Positions 45,071 to 54,000 of a stretch of DNA of 64,000 nt are shown in pieces. Positions within the stretch are counted from its first letter, which is position 1. Every line of letters starts with the position of its first letter. Under the pieces are notes generated by a model, which saw only the letters and a list, made by a program, of their open reading frames with translations, searched no databases and was not told the DNA's origin. The translations under genes were made by a program, and so were the position numbers. This DNA is from Burkholderia lata (GTDB lineage: Bacteria > Pseudomonadota > Gammaproteobacteria > Burkholderiales > Burkholderiaceae): contig NC_007511.1 of assembly GCF_000012945.1 (NCBI RefSeq), forward strand, positions 806,001 through 870,000. Reading direction: 5' to 3'.

Positions 45071-45082
45071 TTGCAATTGCAA
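45071..45082. promoter_or_regulatory. 12-bp perfect palindrome upstream of the azoreductase gene
   Basis: TTGCAATTGCAA is perfectly self-complementary and lies 118 bp before the azoR-like start, in the 298-bp spacer after the kinase gene. It could be an operator for a dimeric regulator. No regulator gene is adjacent. Confidence 0.35.
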
Positions 45083-45199
45083 CTAAATGGGCCGGCCGAT
45101 CCATGACAGCGGAGGCGGGCGGCTCGCGATGCAGCAGCGAAGCCGGGGCCGTCACGATGGCCGCCCCTTGTTCATGCATTCCTGTCCGGGTCACACATC

Positions 45200-45823
45200 A
45201 TGCGGCTTTTGAACATCGTGTCTTCTCCCCGCGGCGCCAGGTCGGCTTCGATCGCGGTCGCCCGTGCCTTTGTCGATGCGTACCGGCAGACGGGCGCAAC
45301 GATCGACGTCGATACGCTGAATGTCTGGGAGGAGGACTTGCCGGACTTCGACAGTGGCGCGATCGGCGCCAAGTACAAGGGCGTTGCAAACGCGCCGATG
45401 GATGAGGCGGAACAATCGATCTGGCGGCGTATCCAGTCACTCGTGAAGCGCTTTCAGGACGCGGACCGGATCGTCGTCGGCGTGCCGATGTGGAATTTCG
45501 GCTATCCGTACAAGCTCAAGCAACTGATCGATCTCGTCAGCCAGCGGAACATGCTGTTTACGTTCGACGGCAACGCGTACGCGCCGCTGCTGGAGATCCC
45601 GCGCGCGCTGGTGATCCATGTTCGCGGGCAAAGCCGGGAACCCGGCGCGGGCGCCGACAACCCCGGGTTCCGGCATCAGGCCGACTACATCGAATTCTGG
45701 CTGAGGTTCATTGGCGTGAGCGAGGTCAGGAGCCTGACCGTCGAACACACGTGGGGGGCACGCGCAAGCGACAGCATCGAACGGGCGCAAGCCCGCGCGG
45801 TCGAGATGGCCGCGGAGTTCTGA
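45200..45823 (+). CDS. azoR: FMN-dependent NADH:quinone/azo oxidoreductase
   Basis: A 207-residue flavodoxin-fold enzyme of AzoR length. SSPRGARSASIAVARAFV binds the FMN phosphate, GVPMWNFGYPYKLKQLIDLV is the signature flavin-binding loop, and VIHVRGQS with the later GVSEVRSLTVEHTW completes the fold. Such proteins reduce quinones and azo or nitro compounds by two electrons using NAD(P)H, protecting against electrophiles. The N-terminus begins directly with strand 1 at the ATG. It is monocistronic, ended by a bidirectional hairpin shared with the convergent patatin gene. In vivo substrate is not known. Confidence 0.9.
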   Translation: MRLLNIVSSPRGARSASIAVARAFVDAYRQTGATIDVDTLNVWEEDLPDFDSGAIGAKYKGVANAPMDEAEQSIWRRIQSLVKRFQDADRIVVGVPMWNFGYPYKLKQLIDLVSQRNMLFTFDGNAYAPLLEIPRALVIHVRGQSREPGAGADNPGFRHQADYIEFWLRFIGVSEVRSLTVEHTWGARASDSIERAQARAVEMAAEF

Positions 45824-45848
45824 CCCGGGCGCGCGGCGCGATGGAGGC

Positions 45849-45874
45849 GCGGATGCCGCCGAAGCGGCATCCGC
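45849..45874. terminator. Bidirectional hairpin between convergent azoR and patatin genes
   Basis: An 11-bp perfect stem, GCGGATGCCGC (45849-45859) with GCGGCATCCGC (45864-45874), closed by a CGAA tetraloop. It stands 26 bp past the azoR stop and 6 bp before the patatin gene stop. There is no T-run, but position and stability favour a shared transcript end. Confidence 0.6.
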
Positions 45875-45880
45875 GCATGC

Positions 45881-48295
45881 TCAGTACGTGCGGCCGAGCT
45901 GCAGGTAGAAGTTGCGACGGCCGCCGGGCGCGAGCGCCACGCCGATGTAGACGGGCCCGAACGCGGTCGACAGGCTCGTGAAGAACGTATAGCTCTGCTT
46001 GAGCGCGCCGCCGCCGACCTGCTGGCCGCTCGACCAGACGTTGCCGACTTCCGCGCTGGCGCCCACCGACAGCGCCTTGACCGGCGATGCGTTGAACGTC
46101 ATCAACTGGTTCATGTAGGTCACCTGCGCATACGCGAGCTCGTTGCCGTTCAACTGGTCGGCCGCATACGCGGACAGATGCTGGAAGCCGCCGAGCGTGA
46201 AGTTGAATGCGTTGATCAGGTTGGTGCCGCCGATGCTCTTGCCGCCTTCGATCGTCGCGCTGACGCTGTGCCGGCCGAACTGCTGCGCCACCATCGCCTT
46301 GCCGTAGATCTCGGTGTAGGGCGCGTTATTGATGCTGTCGTCGAAATCCGACGCCGAGCCCCCGTTGCGCGACACCAGCGAGCGTTCGACGCGCAGCTCG
46401 GTGAAATAGCCCTTGCGCGGGAACAGCGGATCGTCGAGCTGGTCGATGACGAGCCGCGCGCGCGCGGTCAGCGCCTGCGACGTGAAGCTGGGCCACAGCA
46501 GCGACTGGCCGTTGCCGTTGTCGAACGGCACGTTGTAGGTCGGCGAGCCGTGCCCGGTCACGTAACCGAGGCCGATCCGGAAGTCGCCGAGTCGCCCGAT
46601 CGGCAGGCCGAAATCGAGCCCGGCGCGCGCGGTCTGCATCAGGTACTGCGTGATCTTCACGTCGCCGCTGTCATCGTACAGGTTCGCGTAGCGGCGCTGG
46701 TATTCCGCGTAGGGCGACAGATAGACGCCGTAAGCCATCGACAGCGGCTGGCGGAACTCGATGCGCGCCGATTGCAGGTCGCTGCCGATCGTCGTGTCCG
46801 CGCGGAACTCGAGCCCCGATTCCGTGAGCCATGGCCGCCGGTAGCCGACGTGCAGGCGGAAGCCGCCCTCGTCGGTCGAACTGCTCGACATGCCGAGCCC
46901 GAACAGCAGGAAGTTCGGCCCCCAGTATTTCTCGCGCGCGTCGATCTCGAGCACGTTCTCGTCGCCGTGGCTCACGATCTGCTGCGTGACGCTCTCGAAG
47001 TTGCCGCCCGTCGTGAGCCCGAGCAGATCCTGGCTGACGGTATCCGGGTCGTAGGTGTCGCCGGGTTTCACGTGCAGCGCGTTGCTGACGACCTGCTTCG
47101 GCACGCCGCCGGTGGTCTTGATGTCGATACGCGTGATCCGGATCGGCGGCGGCAGCGGCTGCGCATGCGCGGACCGGTAGGCTGCGTACTGTTCCGGCGT
47201 GAGCGCGAAGCGCTTCAGCTTCGGCAGCGCCGCGGTCGCGGCGGCCGCGCCGGCGGCGATCGCCTGCTTCGCGTTCTGGAAATCGGTGAACGCGAGCGAG
47301 CCGAGGTCCGGCGTGAGCAGCACGTCCTGCGCGTCGAGCTGCTTGCGCTGCGCGGTCACGTTCTGGCGGATCAGGATGCCGACCATCTGCTGCATCACGT
47401 CGGCGGGCGACGCGAGCGCGTCGAGCGGGCGCAATTGCGAGCCGATGTCGACCGCGACCACGACGTTCGCGCCCATCTGCCGCGCGGTATCGACGGGCAG
47501 GTTGCTGACGAGCCCGCCGTCCACGAGCGCGCGCCCGTTGATCTCGGCCGGCGCGAACAGGCCCGGCATCGCCATGCTCGCGCGGATCGCGAGCGGCAGC
47601 GAGCCGTGGTCGAGCACGACCATCTGGCCCGTCTGCAGGTCGGTTGCGACCGCGCGGTACGGAATCGGCAGGCGGTCGAACGGCTGGTTGGTCGGCACGG
47701 CGGCCGTCCAGCTCGCGAGCAGCGCCTGCAGCCGGTTGCCCTGCACGAGGCCGACCGGCGCCTTCACGCCTTTCTTGCCGAAGCCGAGCGTCAGCCCGTT
47801 GATGTACAGGCGCTCGTCCTCCCGGCTGGTTTGCGGCAGGTCCGCGCGCTCCGTCACGTCGAACGCGATATCCGCGAGGTTGACCTCCGACAGCCGCTTC
47901 TGCATCTCGCCGGCGGCCATGCCGCTCGCGTACAGGCCGCCGACCACGGCGCCCATGCTGGTGCCCGCGATGCAGTCGATCGGGATGCGGTTGTCCTCCA
48001 GTACCTTCAGGACCCCGAGGTGTGCGTAGCCGCGCGCGCCGCCGCCGGACAGCACGAGACCGATCGACGGGCGGCCGGCCGGGCCGCCGTCGGCTTCGCA
48101 GGTGTGCGCGGACGCGGCGGGCGCGGCAGCCGGCGCGCTGGCGGCAGCGACCGGGGCGGCGGCGGTGACCGCGGCCGCGGCGGTGGATTCGGCGGCCGGC
48201 AGCGGTTGCGCGGCGACCGTGCAGCACCAGAAGGCGACGAGCGTCGTGCAAAGCGGGCGCACCCGCGCCCAGCGGAAGGAAACGGTCGCTGTCAT
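45881..48295 (-). CDS. Patatin-like phospholipase with POTRA and outer-membrane barrel (PlpD-type, type Vd secretion)
   Basis: An 804-residue protein. After a signal peptide and an Ala-rich linker (about residues 30-65) comes a patatin domain: oxyanion GGGARGYAHLG (84-94), nucleophile GTSMG (Ser113) and catalytic VDGGLVSNLP (Asp259). Residues about 375-460 form a POTRA-like module and 460-804 a BamA/TpsB-like 16-strand barrel ending in Tyr. P. aeruginosa PlpD, the prototype, secretes its phospholipase A1 domain through this barrel. The domain order is the same here, with a longer Ala-rich N-terminal linker. It is probably cell-surface or released lipase activity relevant to host or competitor membranes. 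Confidence 0.93.
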   Translation of the reverse strand: MTATVSFRWARVRPLCTTLVAFWCCTVAAQPLPAAESTAAAAVTAAAPVAAASAPAAAPAASAHTCEADGGPAGRPSIGLVLSGGGARGYAHLGVLKVLEDNRIPIDCIAGTSMGAVVGGLYASGMAAGEMQKRLSEVNLADIAFDVTERADLPQTSREDERLYINGLTLGFGKKGVKAPVGLVQGNRLQALLASWTAAVPTNQPFDRLPIPYRAVATDLQTGQMVVLDHGSLPLAIRASMAMPGLFAPAEINGRALVDGGLVSNLPVDTARQMGANVVVAVDIGSQLRPLDALASPADVMQQMVGILIRQNVTAQRKQLDAQDVLLTPDLGSLAFTDFQNAKQAIAAGAAAATAALPKLKRFALTPEQYAAYRSAHAQPLPPPIRITRIDIKTTGGVPKQVVSNALHVKPGDTYDPDTVSQDLLGLTTGGNFESVTQQIVSHGDENVLEIDAREKYWGPNFLLFGLGMSSSSTDEGGFRLHVGYRRPWLTESGLEFRADTTIGSDLQSARIEFRQPLSMAYGVYLSPYAEYQRRYANLYDDSGDVKITQYLMQTARAGLDFGLPIGRLGDFRIGLGYVTGHGSPTYNVPFDNGNGQSLLWPSFTSQALTARARLVIDQLDDPLFPRKGYFTELRVERSLVSRNGGSASDFDDSINNAPYTEIYGKAMVAQQFGRHSVSATIEGGKSIGGTNLINAFNFTLGGFQHLSAYAADQLNGNELAYAQVTYMNQLMTFNASPVKALSVGASAEVGNVWSSGQQVGGGALKQSYTFFTSLSTAFGPVYIGVALAPGGRRNFYLQLGRTY

Positions 48296-48565
48296 GGTGG
48301 AAATACCTGGCGTGATCGGGCGTCTGAGGCCTGCCGGGAGCAGGCAAGACCGAGAGATTACCGTGTTTTACAGGCGTGATGCGAGAGGCCGTTGCGTAGC
48401 CGGATGCGTCCGGACCGGCATTTTTGACAATTCAGTCGCGAAAAAATCATGGGAATTGCCTAAAGTATCGGAACGATTTGCCGCTAAGTTCGTGATGGGG
48501 CGGCATGGACGCGCCGCGAAAACGTGGCGCGGCTGCCCTGGTCCGTTCGATTACAAAGGTTTGAT

Positions 48566-49606
48566 ATGTCGACACCGCTGTTCGGAAAGTTGTTTGCGCA
48601 ACCCGTTGCGATCGACCCTGGAACGGCGAGTACGCGGATTTATACGCACGAGCGCGGTGTGGTGCTGAACCAGCCGTCGGTCGTCTGCTTCCGCAAGGCC
48701 GGTGCCGGTGCGACCGACGCGCGGCCGACGCTCGAGGCCGTCGGCGAGCTCGCGAAGGCGCTGCTCGGCCGCGAACCGGGGCATCTCGAAGCCGTGCGGC
48801 CGATGCGGCACGGCGTGATCGCCGACGCGCACGCGGCCGAGCAGATGATCCGCAGCTTCATCGACATGTCGCGCACGCGTTCGCGCTTCGGCCGCCGCGT
48901 CGAGGTCACGTTGTGCGTGCCGTCCGATGCGACGGCCGTCGAGCGCCGCGCGCTCCGCGAGGCGGCGTTCGCCGCGGGTGTATCGGAGGTCGAACTGATC
49001 GAGGAATCGCTGGCGGCCGGGCTCGGCGCGGGCCTGCCGGTGACCGAGCCGGTCGGCTCGATGGTCGTCGATATCGGTGGCGGGACGACCGAAGTCGCGG
49101 TGATCGCGCTCGGCGGCATCGTCTACCGTGAAGCGATTCGCGTGGGCGGCAACCAGTTCGACGCGGCGATCGTCAACCATGTGCGCAACCTGTATGGCGT
49201 GCTGCTCGGCGAACAGACGGCCGAGCACGTGAAGCAGACGATCGGTTCGGCCACCACCGCGGTGCCGCGCCGGTCGACGCGCGCGGTCGGGCGGGGTGTC
49301 GGCGACGGCCTGCCGCGCTCGATCGAGCTGTCCAACCACGATGTGGCGGACGCGCTGGTCGCGCCGCTCAAGCAGGTGATCGGCGCGGTGAAGTCGGTGC
49401 TGGAGAACGCGCCGGCCGAGCTCGTGACCGACATCGCGAATCGCGGCGTGGTGCTGACGGGCGGCGGCGCGCTGCTCGCGGATTTCGAACGCCTGCTGTA
49501 CGACGAGACGGGGCTCGTCGCCCGGATCGCCGATGAGCCGGCCACCTGCGCGGTGCGCGGCGCGGGCGAGGCGATGGGGCGGCTCACGATGTGCCCGATC
49601 GACTGA
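48566..49606 (+). CDS. mreB: Solitary MreB-type actin homologue
   Basis: A 346-residue actin-fold protein. The phosphate 1 motif is VAIDPGTASTRIYT, phosphate 2 is MVVDIGGGTTEVAVIALGG, the connect regions are present, and the adenosine motif is GVVLTGGGALLADFERLL. The start ATG at 48566 leaves a short N-terminal tail. It keeps LPRSIELSNHDVADAL in subdomain II. The usual mreB is followed by mreC and mreD, but here the neighbours are a divergent patatin and a YdcF-like gene, so this is a second, stand-alone paralogue or a scattered copy. Effect on shape is inference. Confidence 0.9.
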   Translation: MSTPLFGKLFAQPVAIDPGTASTRIYTHERGVVLNQPSVVCFRKAGAGATDARPTLEAVGELAKALLGREPGHLEAVRPMRHGVIADAHAAEQMIRSFIDMSRTRSRFGRRVEVTLCVPSDATAVERRALREAAFAAGVSEVELIEESLAAGLGAGLPVTEPVGSMVVDIGGGTTEVAVIALGGIVYREAIRVGGNQFDAAIVNHVRNLYGVLLGEQTAEHVKQTIGSATTAVPRRSTRAVGRGVGDGLPRSIELSNHDVADALVAPLKQVIGAVKSVLENAPAELVTDIANRGVVLTGGGALLADFERLLYDETGLVARIADEPATCAVRGAGEAMGRLTMCPID

Positions 49607-49826
49607 TCCGCGTCGTGCCGGGCCGTGCATCGCGGCGCGGCCATTCACATTCCTTCGATCTCCCTATTGCGTCCCCGCTTCGCCGGGCACGTTTCTCCGG
49701 TTGATTTGCCGTCCGCCTGTCGGCATCGGTCGGCGCGTGGACACCCGAACGCGCACCATGCTAGCGTTACGCGCCCGTCCGGGGCCGGGCAAGCCGCTAC
49801 GCCCGACGACCTGAGAGACCGAAACC

Positions 49827-50486
49827 TTGAAAAACCACACCAAACGGGGCTTGTTTGCCCGCATGGGCCGCCTGCTGGCCGTCATCGCTTGCCTCTGGAT
49901 CGCCGCGGCCGTTGCGCTCGTCGCGTACGGGATGCGGATGCCGAGCGAGCCGGCCGACGTCGCCGTGATCTTCGGCAACGCGCTCGACGAGGCCGGCGCG
50001 CCGAAGCCCGTGCTCGCGGCCAGGCTCGACGTGGGCGTGCGCTGCTACCGCACGGGGCAGTGCCCGGCGTTCCTCGTCAGCGGCGCGATCGACGGCCCCG
50101 GGCTGAACGAGGCGACCGCGATGCGCGACTATCTGGTGGCGCGTGGCGTGCCGGCGGACCGGATCACCGTCGACGACCAGGGCGACAACACGCTCGCGAC
50201 TGCGCAGCACACCCTCGCGTACCTGCAGGCGCACCGCCAGTCGCGCGTGCTGATCGTCAGCCAGTATTACCACCTCGCACGGGCGCGCCTCGCGTTCGAG
50301 CGCGTCGGTATCGCGCGGGCGGACATCTCCGCCGCGTATCCGCGCCGTTTCCAGTTGCGCGATGTCTATTCGAGCTGGCGTGAAGTGCCGGCGTACGCCG
50401 TGTACGCGGTGCGGCTGTGGGTGAATCCCGATGCACGGCCCGTTTCGTTCCGGCCGATGCTTTATCTGATGAGCCTGTTTTCGTAA
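49827..50486 (+). CDS. YdcF/DUF218-family membrane-anchored protein
   Basis: A 219-residue protein. One N-terminal helix (about residues 14-35) anchors a DUF218 domain: DVAVIFGNALDEAGAPKPVL, AFLVSGAIDGPGLNEATAMRDYL (shown in part in the family core), DDQGDNTLATAQHTLAYL and VLIVSQYYHLARARLAF. These correspond to the conserved Gly, Asn and His positions of YdcF/SanA/ElyC proteins, which bind SAM or act in envelope integrity. The frame starts with TTG at 49827 after GAGAGACC; an in-frame ATG at 49863 is the alternative. The function in Burkholderia is unknown, and SanA-like envelope roles are a fair guess. Confidence 0.82.
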   Translation: MKNHTKRGLFARMGRLLAVIACLWIAAAVALVAYGMRMPSEPADVAVIFGNALDEAGAPKPVLAARLDVGVRCYRTGQCPAFLVSGAIDGPGLNEATAMRDYLVARGVPADRITVDDQGDNTLATAQHTLAYLQAHRQSRVLIVSQYYHLARARLAFERVGIARADISAAYPRRFQLRDVYSSWREVPAYAVYAVRLWVNPDARPVSFRPMLYLMSLFS

Positions 50487-51079
50487 GGGATGCGGGCTTT
50501 CGATCGATGTGCGATGGAAATCGAAAGGATCGAGTAAATGTCAGATATGGTTTTGTCTGATGAATGATCGCGTGCGGATTATCTCGTTTCGATATTTTCC
50601 CGCGGTACAGATATTGCGTTGCAATAGGCGACGGGGATAATCGCACTGATATCAGTGTTTTTACGGAGATATCGATCCCGTTCGATTTTCATAAATATCG
50701 AAATGGCTGACAAACGGCATACGGAATTACCTGTCTGAAGCGCTCCGATAAGTAAAAAATGCGCACTCGCTGCACCCTGATCCAAAAGGGAAAAGATCGA
50801 CTGGAAAAGCCTGTTTTTTTGAACTAGCCTTGTCTGACAAAAAGCCGGGCGGTAATCAAATCAACCAGAAAATCGCTGCAGAAATACAGGGGCCACCGAC
50901 ATGTCGTTCGACTAGTTTCACGCCTGCCTTTCAGGGCCAAATAAAGATTCGTCCATGAATTAACCGACGTCGCATCGCGACAGCCGGGGTGCACGCTTTT
51001 GTCCGCAGATTTTCTGCGGCGGATCGTTTCGTTTCACGGTAATGCCCATTCCAATAACGAGCCAATAACGAGGAAAAGC
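50487..51079. other. AT-rich leader region of the giant autotransporter gene
   Basis: A 593-bp stretch without a credible gene, much richer in A+T than its neighbours (for example around 50640-50720 and 50810-50900), which is unusual in this window. It contains a T-run near 50812-50820, a 7-bp hairpin CCGCAGA/TCTGCGG at 51003-51019, and the 11-bp tandem repeat at 51051-51072. This suggests a silenced (H-NS-type target) or tightly regulated promoter; that is inference. Confidence 0.55.
51051..51072 (+). repeat. 11-bp tandem repeat overlapping the autotransporter ribosome-binding site
   Basis: CCAATAACGAG occurs twice without a gap (51051-51061 and 51062-51072). The second copy supplies the first bases of the RBS GAGGAAA ahead of the ATG at 51080. 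Loss or gain of a copy would change the leader without touching the coding frame. Confidence 0.7.
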
Positions 51080-54000
51080 ATGAATCTTGCGCGTTCGAAA
51101 AAAGCCGGCGAGCCGTTTCCGAAATTGCTGTTGCCGACGGGCATTTTCCTGGCGCTGTCCGGCGCCGGTATCGTGCCCGCCTATGCGACCTGCAGCACGG
51201 CGGGCACCACGGTGACCTGTTCCGGGGTCGCCAACCCGCTGGCGCCGAGCTATTCGAACAGCGCGAACAATATTCACGCGACCGTCAACGCCGGCGCGAG
51301 CGTTGGCGTGCTGCTCGGCGTCGGTGGCACCGCAATGTCGCTGACGGGCAACAATACCCAGCTGACCAATAACGGCACGATCGACCCGTCGGCGCTCGGC
51401 ACCGGGCTCGGTGTGCTGTCGAGCGGCGCGGTGATCGGCAACTCGGCGGCGAGTGCCGGCACCACCGTCATCAACAACGGCACGATGAACGGCTCGACCG
51501 GCGTGGCGATCAGCGGCGTGACGGGCATGGCGCTGTCGGTCCAGAACGGCACCGGCGGCACGTCGACGATCAACAACACCGGCACGATCGGCTCGAATGC
51601 GCTGGTCGGCGCGACCCTCGCCGGCGCGGATGCGCCCGTGGTCGCCGCATACGGCGGCGCCACGGTCAACATGACGAACAGCGGGACGATCACCGGCCGC
51701 GTGTCGCTCGGTTCGAACGGCACGCCCGGGGCGGGCAACTCGTTCGTCAACTCGGGCACGATCAACGGCAGCGTGTCGATGGGCGCGAACAGCACGAACT
51801 CGTTCACCGCGGTGACGGGCTCGTCGGTCAACACGGCGGGCGGCACCGGGGGCGCGCTGAACATCACGGTCGGCCCGGTCACGCTCGGCGTCGCGGCGAC
51901 GGGCACGGTCGATGGCGGCGCGGGCGGCGACAACACGCTCAATCTGCAGCAGGGGGCCGGTGCGAACGGCACGATCGCGGCCAACAACTACATCAACTTC
52001 AATCACCTGAACGTCCAGAGCGGCAGCTGGACGATCAACGGTGCGTCGACCGCGCAGGACGCGACGCTGAGCGGCGGCACCGCGATCATCAACAACAACG
52101 CGTCGCTCGGCACCGGCACCATCACGGGCAACGGCGGTGCGCTGCAGGCAGGTACCGCCGGGCTCAATGTCAGCAACAACGTGACGCTCAACGCGGGCGG
52201 GCTGACAGTGCAGGGCGCGACCGGGCTCACGCTGTCGGGCACGGTATCGGGCGGCGGCGCGTTGACGAAGATCGACAGCGGCACGCTGACGCTGTCCGGC
52301 GCGAACAACTACACGGGCGGCACGAACCTGAACGCGGGCGGCATCGTCGTCGGCAACAACGCGTCGCTTGGCAGCGGCGCACTGAACGTCAACGGCTCGG
52401 GCACGCTCGATTCGAGTACGAACACGACGCTCAACAACACGGTCAATCTCGCCACGGGCACGACGCTGACGGTCGGCGGCAGCAACAATCTCGGGCTGGC
52501 CGGCAGCATCAACGGCAACGGCGGCCTCGTGAAGAACGGCGCGGCGACGCTGACGCTGAGCGGCGCGAACACCTACACCGGCGACACGACGATCAACAGC
52601 GGCACGCTCGCGCTGAGCGCGGGCGGCAGCCTCGCGGCGACCGGCACGGTGAACCTGACCGGCGCGGGCGCGACGTTCGACATGAGCGGCGCGTCGGGCA
52701 CGCAGACGATCGGCGCGCTGGCGGGTTCGGCCGGCACGAACGTGAACCTCGGCGGCAATTCGCTGACGCTGGACGGCAGCGGCAATGCGACGTACGCCGG
52801 CTCGATCGGCGGCACGGGCGGCGTGACGCTCGCGGGCACCGGCACGCAGACGCTGTCCGGCACGAATACCTACACGGGCGGCACGAACCTGAACGGCGGC
52901 AACCTCGTCGTCGGCAGCAATACGGCGCTCGGCGGCGGCGCGGTGAACGTCAACGGTCCGGCGACGCTCGATGCGACCACCAACGTGTCGCTCGCGAACG
53001 GCGTCAACATCGCCACCGGCACGACGCTGACGCTTGCCGGCAGCACCAATCTCGGGTTGAGCGGCACGGTCTCGGGCGGCGGCGGTCTCGTGAAGAACGG
53101 CGCGGCGACCGTGACGCTGTCGGGGGCAAACAACTACACCGGCGGCACGACGCTGAATGCCGGCGGCCTCGTGCTCGGCAACGACGCGGCGCTCGGCACG
53201 GGCGCGCTGACCGTCGGCGGCGCGGCGACGCTCGATACGAATACGAACCTGTCGGTCAACAATGCAGTCAATCTCGCCACCGGTTCGACGCTGACACTGG
53301 GCGGCAGCAACGCCCTCACGCTGAATGGCGGCATCACCGGCGCGGGCGGTCTCGTGAAGGACGGTGCGGCGACCACGACGTTGACGGGCGCGAACACCTA
53401 CACGGGCGGCACGACGATCAACGCGGGCACGGTGGCGATCAGCGGGGGCGGCAGCCTCGCGGCGACCGGCGCGGTGAACCTGGCCGGCGCGGGTGCGACG
53501 CTCGACGTGAGCGCCGCGACCCATGCGCAGTCGATCGGCGCGCTGTCGGGCGTCGCCGGCTCGGCGGTGAACCTCGGCGGCAACGGGCTGACGCTGGGCG
53601 GGACCGCCAGCGGCACCTTCAGCGGCGTGATCGGCGGCACCGGCAGCGTCACGCTGGCGGGCACCGGCACGCAGACGCTGAATGGCGCGAGCACCTACTC
53701 GGGCGGCACGAACCTGAACAGCGGCAGCAGCGTCGTGCTCGGCAACAACGGCGCGCTCGGCAGTGGCACGGTGAACGTCGCAGGCACCGCGACGCTCGAC
53801 ACCAACACGAGTGTGTCGGTCGCCAACGCGGTCAATCTGGCGAACGGCTCGACGCTGACGCTGGGCGGCAGCAATGCGCTCGCGTTGAGTGGCGGCATTT
53901 CCGGCGCGGGCGGACTCGTGAAGAATGGCCCGGCGACCACGACGCTGAATGGCGCGAACACCTACACGGGCGGCACGACGATCAACGCGGGCACGCTGGC

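Noticed and set aside
48424..48429. TTGACA upstream of the solitary mreB as a sigma-70 promoter
   Set aside because: No -10 element occurs at 16-18 bp; the nearest TAAAGT is 31 bp away, so I do not call a promoter.
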